Source: Acidimicrobiales bacterium (GTDB lineage Bacteria; Actinomycetota; Acidimicrobiia; Acidimicrobiales; JADJXE01). Taken from it: DNA of 64,000 nucleotides. The stretch spans positions 2,989,001-3,053,000 of the forward strand of contig JADJXE010000001.1 in assembly GCA_016716005.1 (NCBI GenBank), in the 5' to 3' direction. Below are positions 1 to 8,346 of the stretch, one piece after another; within the stretch, counting starts at the first letter, position 1, and each line of letters begins with the position of its first letter. The position numbers and the translations under genes were made by a program. The notes under the pieces are model-generated. The model was not told the DNA's origin. It worked only from the letters and a program-made list of their open reading frames with translations, and searched no databases.

Positions 1-1355
1 ACGGTGCGGTTGGCCGCCCGCCTGGCCCGCCGCGTGCTCGGCGCGGGCACGCGGAGCCCCGCGACCGTGGAGACCGCGAAGGCGACGAACAGCCCGAGGC
101 CGACGAGCCCGGTGTCGCCCATGAGCCGCAGGTAGTCGTTGTGCGGATGGCCGATGGTGGCGAAGTTGTCGGGGAACTGCTCGGCGATCCGCGACGTGAC
201 CGCGCCCAGGCCCCGACCCCCGATCGGGCTCTCCCGCCAGGTGTCGGCGGCGATGTCCCAGAACGCGATCCGGCCGGACACGTTGAAGCGCACGCCGGCG
301 ACCTCGCCCGACAGGTCGCCGGTGAAGAACCGGTCGTGGAGGGGCGCGAAGTGGTTCACGAGCACCACGAGGGCGATGGCCGCGGTGACGACGAGGACCA
401 TGAGGCGGGCCCGCTCGCCCCAGGTCCGCCGGGGCACCGCGAGGATGGCGACGACCAGCGCGGCGACGAGCCCGGCCCGCGAGAGCGAGAGCCCGGTGAC
501 CGCGATGAGCGCCATCGACACCAGCACGGCGGTGCGGTCGCCCAGCCGGACGCGGGCCATGAGGCCGGCCACGAGCACGACGGCTGTGGTGGCCGCACCC
601 CGGTCGGAGACCGCGGGGAGGCCAGGGATGCCCACGTAGGCGGTCTGGAGCCACAGCACCACCAGGACGATCCCGGCCACGACCAGGGCCCGGCGGAGGA
701 GGGCGTCGAAGCGGGCGTCGAGGCGGCTGCCGGCGATCGAGCCCACGGCCACGAGGCCGGCGAAGGAGGTGAGGGCGAACACGAGCTGCGCGCCGGAGAA
801 CCCGGCGATCGACCAGGCCATCGAGAGCCCGCACCACACCGACAGGCCCATCAGGGCGACCACCACCCGCCCGGTGCCGGCCGGTAGGCGGCTGTGGACG
901 AGCACCACCAGCCACGCCGCTGCGCCCACGCCGACGGTGACCGCGAAGTTCACGGACAGCCCGAGGGGCCGCATGCTCACCAGGGCGTCGGCGATCCCGG
1001 CGAGCAGGATCACGACCAGGCAGAGGGTGCGGGCCGTGCCGAGGGCACTGGGCCCGAGGTCACGGGCGACGGGTGTGGACCGCCTCTCGCGCGGGGTGCG
1101 GGGCGAGGGGGCGCCGGGATCGCTTCGTCGGACGGGGTCGGTGGGTTCGGTGGGGCCCTGCGAGTCGGGCTCGCCGGCCCCGTCCGACGAGCCGTCGGCC
1201 GCGGCTCGGTCGTCCTCGTCGGGGGAGCTGCGACGTGGGCGCACCTTCACCGCGCCCTGGCCGAGGCCGACCACGCCGCCGCCGGGCAGCCGGTCGGCGG
1301 CGCGCGGCCGCCCCGGCGTGCGGGGGTCGGGGATGGCGGCGGCCAGGTCGCTCAC
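1..1355 (-). CDS. O-antigen ligase/polymerase family protein, cut by the window edge
   Basis: A polytopic membrane protein of the O-antigen ligase / Wzy type, expected to polymerise or ligate a lipid-linked polysaccharide at the outer face of the membrane. About 451 residues are visible and the frame is open at the left edge, so the C-terminus is missing. The first ~95 residues are hydrophilic, charged and probably cytoplasmic. A series of hydrophobic segments follows, then a loop ending in GHPHNDYLRLMGDTGLVGL, which matches the conserved H-N-x-Y-L region of this family. The GTG start at 1355 overlaps the TGA of the preceding glycosyltransferase (GTGA), so the two are probably translationally coupled. 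It is the last visible gene of a leftward polysaccharide operon. Ligase and polymerase cannot be told apart from sequence alone. Confidence 0.8.
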   Translation of the reverse strand, partial: MSDLAAAIPDPRTPGRPRAADRLPGGGVVGLGQGAVKVRPRRSSPDEDDRAAADGSSDGAGEPDSQGPTEPTDPVRRSDPGAPSPRTPRERRSTPVARDLGPSALGTARTLCLVVILLAGIADALVSMRPLGLSVNFAVTVGVGAAAWLVVLVHSRLPAGTGRVVVALMGLSVWCGLSMAWSIAGFSGAQLVFALTSFAGLVAVGSIAGSRLDARFDALLRRALVVAGIVLVVLWLQTAYVGIPGLPAVSDRGAATTAVVLVAGLMARVRLGDRTAVLVSMALIAVTGLSLSRAGLVAALVVAILAVPRRTWGERARLMVLVVTAAIALVVLVNHFAPLHDRFFTGDLSGEVAGVRFNVSGRIAFWDIAADTWRESPIGGRGLGAVTSRIAEQFPDNFATIGHPHNDYLRLMGDTGLVGLGLFVAFAVSTVAGLRVPAPSTRRARRAANRT

Positions 1356-2557
1356 GGGGAGCCTCGATGCGCGCGCGTAGCGGTGGACACACGATCGTAG
1401 AGGTCGAGGAGCTGATCCCGGACGATGGCCGGCGTGTAGCGCTCCTCGTAGCGCCGGCGTGCCGCGGCCGCGCGTGGCGCCGGGTCGGCGCCCGCCGCGG
1501 CCCGCAGGGCGTCGGCGAGGGCCGCGGGCTCCGGCGCCGCCAGCCAGCCCACGTCGGCGTCGACCACGTCGGGGATCGAACCCATGGTGGTGGCCACCAC
1601 GGGGCGGCCCCGGGCGAAGGCTTCGAGGATGGTGGTCGGGAGGCCCTCGAACCACACGGACGGCACGACCACCGCCCGGCACCCGTCGAGCAGGCCCGCC
1701 ACCCGGTCGCGCGGCAGCGGGCCGGCGGCCACGAGGGTGCGGCTCCGGGCCGCGGCCGCCTCGACCAGCGGTCGGAGGGGCCCGTCACCCGCCACCGTGA
1801 GCCCGACGGTGCCGTCGAGGCCGCTGCGGGCCCAGGCGTCGAGCAGGAGCCGGATGCCCTTCTCCTCCTCGAGGCGCGCGGCCAGCACGAACCCCTCGCC
1901 GGGCGCGGTCGGGGGCCCGGGGTCGGGCACGGCGTTGGGCTTCACCTCGATGCGGTCGGGGCGGATCCCAGTGGTGCCCAGCTGGCCGGCGACGTAGGGG
2001 CTCACCGCCACGAAGCGCTGGACGCGTCGCCACGTGGGCCGGTGCAGGGTCAGCGCGGCGGCCATCACCGCGCTCTGGGGCCGCGAGCCCCGGTAGCAGC
2101 CGTGGGCGACGGCCGGCCAGGGCACGGGCCGACCGGCGCAGTCGCGGCACACCGCCCCGTCACGGAAGAAGGTGCCGGCCGCGCACACGTGGCGGTAGTT
2201 GTGCACGGTCTGCACGACGGGCACGCCGGCCCGGCTGGCGACCCACACGGCGGCGGGTGAGATGAGCGGGTAGGGGTTGTGGAGGTGGACCACGTCGGGG
2301 CGGCGGACCGCGATCCGACGCGCCAACGCCCCGGCGTCCTCGCGCGACCAGATCGGGCGGAGCGCCAGCTCGGCCCGGGCGGCCAGGCCGAAGCCGTCGA
2401 TCTCGTCGCTCTCCCGCAGGTAGGCGTCGACATCCACGCCGGCCTCGCCGAGGAGGGCGATCTCGTCGTCGACCACCCGGTTCTCGCCCGACGGCAGGGC
2501 CGAGCGGTAGCGGTTGTGGACCACGAGCACCCGGAGCGGCCGGTCACCTCCAGTCAC
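1352..2557 (-). CDS. Glycosyltransferase family 4
   Basis: A 401-residue GT-B glycosyltransferase that should transfer a nucleotide-sugar residue to the growing lipid-linked glycan on the cytoplasmic side. The N-terminal domain begins with RVLVVHNRYRSALPSGENR, and HLHNPYPLISP and HNYRHVC follow. The C-terminal donor domain shows FVLAARLEEEKGI, the nucleotide-sugar region PSVWFEGLPTTILEAFARG and a PVVATTMGSIPDVV loop, all typical of GT4. A longer open frame extends upstream, but that part is a shadow of wecG. I chose the GTG at 2557 because it overlaps the wecG stop as GTGA and places the Rossmann strand near the N-terminus. Donor and acceptor cannot be read from the sequence. Confidence 0.88.
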   Translation of the reverse strand: MTGGDRPLRVLVVHNRYRSALPSGENRVVDDEIALLGEAGVDVDAYLRESDEIDGFGLAARAELALRPIWSREDAGALARRIAVRRPDVVHLHNPYPLISPAAVWVASRAGVPVVQTVHNYRHVCAAGTFFRDGAVCRDCAGRPVPWPAVAHGCYRGSRPQSAVMAAALTLHRPTWRRVQRFVAVSPYVAGQLGTTGIRPDRIEVKPNAVPDPGPPTAPGEGFVLAARLEEEKGIRLLLDAWARSGLDGTVGLTVAGDGPLRPLVEAAAARSRTLVAAGPLPRDRVAGLLDGCRAVVVPSVWFEGLPTTILEAFARGRPVVATTMGSIPDVVDADVGWLAAPEPAALADALRAAAGADPAPRAAAARRRYEERYTPAIVRDQLLDLYDRVSTATRAHRGSP

Positions 2558-3348
2558 GGTGCGGGGCGCCCGGACCGCGGGGGCACCTCCACGGCCACCC
2601 CGCCGCGGGCCACCCCCTGGAGGAAGACGCCGTTGCCGATGAGGTAGCGCCGCCACAGCCGCCGGGGCTCCCGGGCCAGGCGGTATGCCCACTCGAGGCC
2701 GGCCTGCTGCAGGACGCGCGGCGCCTGGGGCTTGGTGCCGGCCAGGAAGTCGAAGGCGGCACCCACCGCCACCAGGGTGGCACCGATGCGGTCGCGGAAG
2801 CGGTCGACGAACAGGTCCTGGCGGGGTGTCCCGAGGCCGACCCAGACGATGTCCGGAGTGGTGGCACGGACCAGCTCCGTCACCCCGTCCTCCTCGGCCG
2901 GGGTGAGCTCGCGGAAGGGGGGGCTGTGGTGGCCGACCAGCCGGGCGCCCGGGAAACGGGCCTCGAGCGCCGCCGCCAGGGCGTCGAGCACGGCGGGCGT
3001 GGAGCCGTACAGGAAGTGGCGGGTGCCGGTGACCCGGCCGCGGTCGACCGACGCGGCCATCAGGTCGGGCCCGTAGACCCGCGTCTGCAGGTGCTCGAAG
3101 CCGGCCCGTCGGCCGAGCCACACCAGCGGCATCCCGTCGGGGAGGTTCAGGTCACCCCGGTCGAGGGCGGCGTGCAGGCCGGCGTCGTCCAGGGCCAGCG
3201 ACAGCGTGTAGGCGTTGCACAGGTGGACGGCACGGGGACCGCCGGCCAGCACGGCCCGCACCGCGGCCTCGTGGGTCAGCGCGTCGATCCGCACGCCACA
3301 GCATCGGAAGGCGCCGAAGGTGGGGTCGGTGCCGTCGGGGGCGCTCAC
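2554..3348 (-). CDS. wecG: WecG/TagA/CpsF family glycosyltransferase
   Basis: A 264-residue family GT26 transferase, which adds a second sugar such as N-acetylmannosamine or its uronate to an undecaprenyl-linked primer. Visible family signatures are CNAYTLSLA near residue 35, DLNLPDGMPLVWLGR with the conserved Asp, a GSTPAVLDALAAALE Rossmann-like segment and DIVWVGLGTPRQDLF. The length is normal for the family. The GTG at 3348 overlaps the TGA of the sugar transferase (GTGA), and its own TGA overlaps the next GTG. This position, directly after a membrane sugar-phosphate transferase, is what the family role predicts. The exact sugar is unknown. Confidence 0.88.
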   Translation of the reverse strand: MSAPDGTDPTFGAFRCCGVRIDALTHEAAVRAVLAGGPRAVHLCNAYTLSLALDDAGLHAALDRGDLNLPDGMPLVWLGRRAGFEHLQTRVYGPDLMAASVDRGRVTGTRHFLYGSTPAVLDALAAALEARFPGARLVGHHSPPFRELTPAEEDGVTELVRATTPDIVWVGLGTPRQDLFVDRFRDRIGATLVAVGAAFDFLAGTKPQAPRVLQQAGLEWAYRLAREPRRLWRRYLIGNGVFLQGVARGGVAVEVPPRSGRPAP

Positions 3349-4085
3349 GCCCCGATCCGGCGGGCCGTCTCCTCGAGCACCGGGGAAGGCGCGAGGCGCG
3401 ACGGGACCGGCGCAGGGACCGGTGGGGTGGGGGGCGACGGGATCGGCGGGGCCGGCGAGCGTTCGAGGCCGGACACGCCGGTGCCGAGGGCCCAGCGGGG
3501 CACGTCGTCGAGGGAGATGAGGCGCTCGCCGGGGAGGGCGCCGAGGAGGGTGCGCCACACGATCCAGCCGTCGAGGCGGACGCTCCAGTGGCGGAGGTAG
3601 AAGAGGTCGTACTGCGGCGCTTCGCGGATCAGCCCGCCGACCGCCTCGGAGACCTGCCACAGGCCGGTGCACCCCGGCCGCACGAGGGCCCGGGCCTCGG
3701 CGAAGCCCGGGGCGAAGCGCGCCGCGAGGGCCTGCATCTCCGGCCGTGGGCCGACGAGGCTCATGGCGCCCGTGAGCACCAGCCACAGCTGGGGCAGCTC
3801 GTCGAGGTGCGTGGCCCGGAGGGCCCGGCCCACCCGTGTGGTCTCGACGTGCTGGATGGCGTACTTGTCGGCGTAGCCGGGCGTGGCGACGGGCAGCGAG
3901 CGGATCTTCAGGACCGTGAACTCCCGTCCCCCGAGGCCGACGCGGCGTTGGGTGAAGAAGGGCCAGGCCCGCAGCGAGAGCGCGGAGGCGACGGCACCGA
4001 CCGCCACGAGGGGCAGGGTGAGCACAACGAGCGGGACCCCGACCAGGAGGTCGAACAGTCGTTTCTTCAGCGCATCGCTCATCAT
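3345..4085 (-). CDS. Undecaprenyl-phosphate sugar-phosphate transferase (bacterial sugar transferase family)
   Basis: A 246-residue initiating transferase that would move a sugar 1-phosphate onto undecaprenyl phosphate at the inner membrane. The N-terminus carries KKRLFDLLVG and one hydrophobic re-entrant helix. FFTQRRVGLGGREFTVLKIRS, THLDELPQLWLVLTGAMSLVGPRPE and RPGCTGLWQVS follow, which are the core motifs of this family (Pfam Bac_transf). It lacks the long multi-helix N-terminal part of WbaP or WcaJ, so it is the short catalytic-core form. The C-terminal ~40 residues are Pro/Ala-rich and look disordered. Two adjacent ATGs (4085 and 4082) are possible starts. It is the first gene of the leftward polysaccharide operon. 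Confidence 0.9.
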   Translation of the reverse strand: MMSDALKKRLFDLLVGVPLVVLTLPLVAVGAVASALSLRAWPFFTQRRVGLGGREFTVLKIRSLPVATPGYADKYAIQHVETTRVGRALRATHLDELPQLWLVLTGAMSLVGPRPEMQALAARFAPGFAEARALVRPGCTGLWQVSEAVGGLIREAPQYDLFYLRHWSVRLDGWIVWRTLLGALPGERLISLDDVPRWALGTGVSGLERSPAPPIPSPPTPPVPAPVPSRLAPSPVLEETARRIGA

Positions 4086-4099
4086 CGGAGTGGGGGGTC

Positions 4100-4142
4100 G
4101 GTGCCCACCTGGGGTGGGGTGGCACCTGAGCCAACGACCTTA
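4100..4142 (-). promoter_or_regulatory. Possible promoter and leader hairpin of the polysaccharide operon
   Basis: On the minus strand a TAAGGT element (plus-strand ACCTTA, 4137-4142) could be a -10 box. It would give a leader of about 50 nt before the ATG at 4085. The leader contains GGTGCC (4100-4105) and GGCACC (4121-4126), which can pair as a 6-bp stem. I see no clear -35 box. Weak evidence. Confidence 0.25.
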
Positions 4143-4178
4143 CCGCAGGGCCCCGAGGTCGACGGGCCACCCCGGGGC

Positions 4179-4184
4179 TAGCCT
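4179..4184 (+). promoter_or_regulatory. TAGCCT -10 element of the E2/lipoate operon, probably leaderless
   Basis: TAGCCT lies 8 nt before the ATG at 4193 with no Shine-Dalgarno between. It belongs to a repeated pattern in this window in which a TANNNT hexamer sits 6-10 nt before the start codon of the first gene of an operon. Confidence 0.65.
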
Positions 4185-4192
4185 GCGCAGCG

Positions 4193-5548
4193 ATGGCCGA
4201 CGTCACCCTGCCCCAGCTGGGCGAGACCGTCACCGAGGGAACGATCACCCGCTGGTTCAAGCAGGTGGGCGACGCGGTGGCGGCCGACGAGCCCCTCTTC
4301 GAGGTGTCGACCGACAAGGTCGACACCGAGGTCCCGTCGCCCGTCGGTGGGTTCCTGGTCGAGATCCGCGCCGCCGAGGGCGACACCGTCCCCGTGGGTG
4401 CCGTGATCGCAGTGGTGGCCGATGAGGTGCCGGCTGCCCCGCCTGCCCCCGCCCCCGTCGCCGCCCCGCCACCGGTCGCACCGGTCGTCCCCGAGGCTCC
4501 CCCGGCCCCGGCCCCGGCCCCGGCCCCGGCCCCGGCCCCGCCGCCCGCACCTGCGCCCGCGCCCGCGCCGTCGGCCGGCCGGCTGCTCTCCCCGGTGGTC
4601 CGTCGCCTGGTCGCCGAGCACGGCCTCGACCCCGAGGCCATCACGGGGACGGGGATCGGCGGGCGGATCACCCGCGAGGACGTCCTCGATCACGTCGACC
4701 GGCTGAAGGCGGGCGGAGCCCCCCCGGCCCCGGCCCCGGCGGCGCCCGCCCCGGCCCAGGCCCAGGCCCCGCCCCTGTCCCCGGCGGCGCCCGCCCCGCC
4801 GGCCGTCGCGCCGGTCCCCGGTGCCCGGGGCGGCGAGCGGGACGAGCACGTGCCCATGACCAAGATCCGCCGGCTCACCGGCGAGCACATGCGCCGCTCG
4901 CTCGACGCCGCGGCCACCGCGTTCTCGGTGGTCGAGGTCGACCTCGAGGGCGTCGAGGTGGTGCGGCGGGCCCACCGGGAGGCGTGGCGGGCCGAGGAGG
5001 GGTTCTCGCTCACCTACCTGCCGTTCATCTGCCGGGCGGTCATCGACGCGCTGGGCGAGTTCCCGCACCTCAACGCCAGCGTGGGCGAGGGCGAGGTGGT
5101 CGTGCACCGCTTCGTCGACCTCGGGATGGCCGTCGACCTCGACTACCAGGGCCTCATCGTCCCGGTGATCCGCGACGCCGAGACCAAGCGCCTGCGGGCC
5201 ATCGCCCGCGAGACCGTCGACCTGGCCAGCCGGGCCCGGGCCCGCAAGCTGTCGCCCGACGAGGTGGTGGGGGGCACGTTCACCGTCACCAACAACGGGT
5301 CGGCGGGCAGCGTGCTCACCATGGCCGTGATCAACCAGCCGCAGGTCGCGATCCTGTCGACCGACGCGGTGAAGCGGCGGCCGGTGGTGGTCGCCACGCC
5401 CGACGGCTCGGAGGCGATCGCCATCCACTCGGTCTGCAACCTGGCCATGGCGTGGGACCACCGGGCCTTCGACGGCGCCTACGCCGCCGGCTTCCTCCGG
5501 CGAGTGCAGGAGATCCTCGAGACCCGGGACTGGGAAGCCGAGCTCTGA
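4193..5548 (+). CDS. sucB: Dihydrolipoamide acyltransferase (E2) of a 2-oxoacid dehydrogenase complex
   Basis: A 451-residue E2 component that accepts an acyl group on its swinging lipoyl arm and passes it to CoA. One N-terminal lipoyl domain (about 1-80) has the modified lysine at K42 in STDKVDTEV. A Pro/Ala linker follows, then a peripheral subunit-binding domain (about 128-165), a second Pro/Ala linker and the catalytic acetyltransferase domain (about 220-451). The active-site signature DHRAFDG has H423 and D427. It could serve the 2-oxoglutarate, pyruvate or branched-chain complex; the symbol is the best guess. Its TGA overlaps the ATG of the lipoate fusion gene (TGATG), so the lipoylated substrate and its modifying enzymes are made together. 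Confidence 0.9.
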   Translation: MADVTLPQLGETVTEGTITRWFKQVGDAVAADEPLFEVSTDKVDTEVPSPVGGFLVEIRAAEGDTVPVGAVIAVVADEVPAAPPAPAPVAAPPPVAPVVPEAPPAPAPAPAPAPAPPPAPAPAPAPSAGRLLSPVVRRLVAEHGLDPEAITGTGIGGRITREDVLDHVDRLKAGGAPPAPAPAAPAPAQAQAPPLSPAAPAPPAVAPVPGARGGERDEHVPMTKIRRLTGEHMRRSLDAAATAFSVVEVDLEGVEVVRRAHREAWRAEEGFSLTYLPFICRAVIDALGEFPHLNASVGEGEVVVHRFVDLGMAVDLDYQGLIVPVIRDAETKRLRAIARETVDLASRARARKLSPDEVVGGTFTVTNNGSAGSVLTMAVINQPQVAILSTDAVKRRPVVVATPDGSEAIAIHSVCNLAMAWDHRAFDGAYAAGFLRRVQEILETRDWEAEL

Positions 5549-7233
5549 TGCTGCGGGTCCGCTGGCTGGGGCGGGTGCCCTACCACGAGGCCCTCGAGCT
5601 CCAGCGGGCGCTGTTCGCCCAAGGGCTCGACGACTGGCTCCTGCTGCTCGAGCACGCCCACGTCTACACGCTCGGCGTGCGGGCCGACCCGGGCCACGTG
5701 CTGGTGCCGCCGGCCGAGGTGGGCGCCGAGCTGGTGCGCACCGACCGCGGGGGCGACGTCACCTACCACGGGCCCGGCCAGCTGGTCGGCTACCCGATCC
5801 TGTCGCTGCCGGGCAAGGGCGGGGCCGGCGGGGGCAAGGCCGACACCGTGGCCCACGTGCGGTCGGTGGAGCAGGTGGTGATCGACGCGCTGGCCGACCT
5901 GGGGCTGCCGGGCGCCTCCCGCCACGAGGGCTACCCGGGGGTGTGGGTCGGGGTCGACCGGCCGGGCGAGCGGCCCCGCAAGATCGCCGCCATCGGAGTG
6001 CGCCTCGACCGGGGGCGGTCGATGCACGGCTTCGCCCTCAACGTCGACCCCGACCTCGCCATGTTCGGCCACATCGTGCCGTGCGGGATCGCCGAGCACC
6101 CGGTGACCTCGCTGGCCGCCGAGGGCGTCGCCGCCGGGATGCAGGACGTGGTCGACGCCGTCGTCGCCCGGGCGGCGGCCGCGTGGGGCCGGGGCGGTGC
6201 CGTCGACCGCCAGGACACGGCCTGGCGGGTCCGGCCGTCCGACCTGTCGGCGTTCACCCGGGGCGAGGGGCCGGGAGAGGTGGCCGGCTCGCCCGGCATC
6301 CGCCTCTCGGGCCGGCTGGCCGAGGCCGGGGTGGCGCAGGGTCTCGCCATCGGCGACCGCAAGCCCGACTGGATGCGGGCGCCGGTGCGCATCGGCTCGC
6401 AGGTGCTGGGGCTGCGGCGCACCATGCGGGAGCTGTCGCTGGTGACGGTGTGCGAGGAGGCCGGCTGCCCGAACCTGTCGGAGTGCTGGGCCGAGGGCAC
6501 GGCCACGTTCCTGATCAACGGCGAGCGCTGCACCCGGGCCTGCGGGTTCTGCCTGGTCGACACCCGCCGGCCGGAGCCGCTCGACCCGGCCGAGCCCGAG
6601 CGGGTCGCCGAGGCGGTGGCGCGGATGGGGCTGGCCCACGCCGTCGTCACCGCCGTGGCCCGCGACGACCTGCCCGACGGCGGCGCCGGCGCCTTCGCGG
6701 CCACGATCCGGGCGATCCACGACCGGGTGCCGGGCTGTGCGGTGGAGGTGCTGATCCCCGACTGCCGGGGGTCGGCCGAGGCCCTCGACCGGCTGTTCGA
6801 GGCCCGGCCCGAGGTGCTGAACCACAACCTGGAGACCGTGGCCCGGCTGCAGCGGGCGGTGCGGCCCTCGGCCGGCTACGCCCGCTCGCTGGCGGTGCTG
6901 GCCCGGGCCCGGGCTGCCGGCCTCACCACCAAGTCCGGGATCATCGTGGGGATGGGCGAGACCGACGCCGAGGTGCTCGGCGCCCTGGCCGACCTGCGGG
7001 GGGTCGGGGTCGACATCGTCACGATCGGCCAGTACCTGCGGCCGACCACGAACCACCTCCCCGTGGCCCGGTGGGTGACGCCGGAGGGCTTCGAGGCGCT
7101 CCGGGCCGCGGGCGAGGCCATGGGGTTCGCCCACGTCGAGGCCTCGCCGCTCACCCGGTCGAGCTACCACGCCCGCGCCGCGGCCGCCGGTGCCGGTGCC
7201 GGCGCCGTCGGCCCGCGGGAGGCGGCCGGCTGA
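5548..7233 (+). CDS. lipB/lipA: LipB-LipA fusion: octanoyltransferase joined to lipoyl synthase
   Basis: A 561-residue protein that joins the two steps of de novo lipoylation in one open frame. Residues 1-215 are LipB, which moves octanoate from acyl carrier protein to the target lysine: R67-GGDVTYHGPGQL, K145 in KIAAIGVR and the catalytic C179 in IVPCGIAEHP. Residues ~260-561 are LipA, a radical-SAM enzyme that inserts two sulfurs. The auxiliary cluster cysteines are C302, C307 and C313, the radical-SAM cluster is C328, C332 and C335, and the C-terminal RSSYHA serine loop is present. No stop or frameshift lies between the halves. An internal start giving a separate LipA cannot be excluded. 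It sits between the E2 gene and an M24 peptidase gene with TGATG overlaps on both sides. Confidence 0.9.
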   Translation: MLRVRWLGRVPYHEALELQRALFAQGLDDWLLLLEHAHVYTLGVRADPGHVLVPPAEVGAELVRTDRGGDVTYHGPGQLVGYPILSLPGKGGAGGGKADTVAHVRSVEQVVIDALADLGLPGASRHEGYPGVWVGVDRPGERPRKIAAIGVRLDRGRSMHGFALNVDPDLAMFGHIVPCGIAEHPVTSLAAEGVAAGMQDVVDAVVARAAAAWGRGGAVDRQDTAWRVRPSDLSAFTRGEGPGEVAGSPGIRLSGRLAEAGVAQGLAIGDRKPDWMRAPVRIGSQVLGLRRTMRELSLVTVCEEAGCPNLSECWAEGTATFLINGERCTRACGFCLVDTRRPEPLDPAEPERVAEAVARMGLAHAVVTAVARDDLPDGGAGAFAATIRAIHDRVPGCAVEVLIPDCRGSAEALDRLFEARPEVLNHNLETVARLQRAVRPSAGYARSLAVLARARAAGLTTKSGIIVGMGETDAEVLGALADLRGVGVDIVTIGQYLRPTTNHLPVARWVTPEGFEALRAAGEAMGFAHVEASPLTRSSYHARAAAAGAGAGAVGPREAAG

Positions 7234-8339
7234 TGGCCGACGCCCGGCTCGCCCGCCTCGCCCGGGTGCGGGAGGCCATGGCCGCGCACGGCGTCGACGT
7301 GCTGCTGCTGTCGGTGGGCGCCGACCTGCCGTGGCTCACGGGCTACACGGCGATGCCCCTCGAGCGGCTCACGATGCTCGTGCTGCCGACCGACGGCGAG
7401 GCCACCCTGGTCGTCCCCCGGCTGGAGGAGCCCCGCGTGGCGCCCCGCCCCGAGCTGTTCGCGGTGCGGCCGTGGGACGAGACCGACGACCCGGTCGCCG
7501 TCGTGGCCGGGCTCGCCGGCCGCCCCGCGGTCGCCGCCGTCGGCGACCGCACGTGGGCCCGCTTCGTGGTCGGCCTGCTGGGCGCCCTGCCCGGCACCCG
7601 CCTGGTCGCCGCCGGGCCGGTGCTGTCGCCGCTGCGGGCGGTGAAGGACCCCGACGAGGTGGCCGCCCTGCGGCGCGCCGCGGCCGCCGCCGACCGGGTG
7701 GCCGCCCGGCTGCAGGGGGGCGACGTGGCCCTGGTGGGTCGCACCGAGGCCGAGGTGTCGGCCGACCTGGGCCGGCGCCTGCTGGCCGAGGGGCACGAGC
7801 GGGTCAACTTCGCCATCGTGGCCGCCGGCGAGTCGGCGGCGTCGCCCCACCACGAGCCCGGCGGCCGCGTCATCGCCCCCGGCGACGTGGTGCTCTGCGA
7901 CGTCGGCGGCACCCTCGCCGGGTACTGCTCCGACATCACCCGCTGCGTGGTGGCCGGCGGCCGGGCGCCGGGGGCCGCGGTGCGCGAGGCGTACGCGGTG
8001 CTGCACGAGGCCCAGGCGGCCGGGGTGGCGGCGGCCCGAGTGGGGACGCCCTGCCAGGACGTCGACGCCGCCGCTCGCCGCGTGATCGCCGCCGCCGGCT
8101 TCGGCGAGGCGTTCGTGCACCGCACCGGCCACGGGATCGGGCTGGAGGAGCACGAGGACCCGTACCTGGTCGCCGGGAACGCCGAGGTGCTCCGGGCCGG
8201 GCACGCCTTCTCGGTGGAGCCGGGCATCTACCTGCCGGGCCGGTTCGGCCTGCGGCTCGAGGACATCGTGGTGGCGGCCGAGGGCGGGCCCGAGCCGCTG
8301 AACCGGGCCGACCACGCCCTCGTCGTCGTCGACGCCTGA
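7233..8339 (+). CDS. M24-family metallopeptidase (Xaa-Pro aminopeptidase type)
   Basis: A 368-residue cytoplasmic peptidase of the pita-bread fold. The N-terminal creatinase-like domain spans about 1-135 and the catalytic domain 145-368. The five metal ligands are visible: D223 in CDVGG, D234 in CSDITR, H300 in HRTGHGIGLEEHEDP, E329 in SVEPGIYLPG and E343 in RLEDIV. Family members remove an N-terminal residue ahead of proline, though creatinase-like activities share the fold. The ATG at 7233 overlaps the stop of the lipoate fusion gene, so it is in the same operon, with no obvious functional link. Confidence 0.87.
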   Translation: MADARLARLARVREAMAAHGVDVLLLSVGADLPWLTGYTAMPLERLTMLVLPTDGEATLVVPRLEEPRVAPRPELFAVRPWDETDDPVAVVAGLAGRPAVAAVGDRTWARFVVGLLGALPGTRLVAAGPVLSPLRAVKDPDEVAALRRAAAAADRVAARLQGGDVALVGRTEAEVSADLGRRLLAEGHERVNFAIVAAGESAASPHHEPGGRVIAPGDVVLCDVGGTLAGYCSDITRCVVAGGRAPGAAVREAYAVLHEAQAAGVAAARVGTPCQDVDAAARRVIAAAGFGEAFVHRTGHGIGLEEHEDPYLVAGNAEVLRAGHAFSVEPGIYLPGRFGLRLEDIVVAAEGGPEPLNRADHALVVVDA

Positions 8340-8346
8340 CTCGCCG

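Noticed and set aside
1352..3121. A longer GT4 protein beginning at 3121
   Set aside because: The extra N-terminal part overlaps wecG in another frame and has no domain. The GTGA overlap at 2557 gives a normal start.
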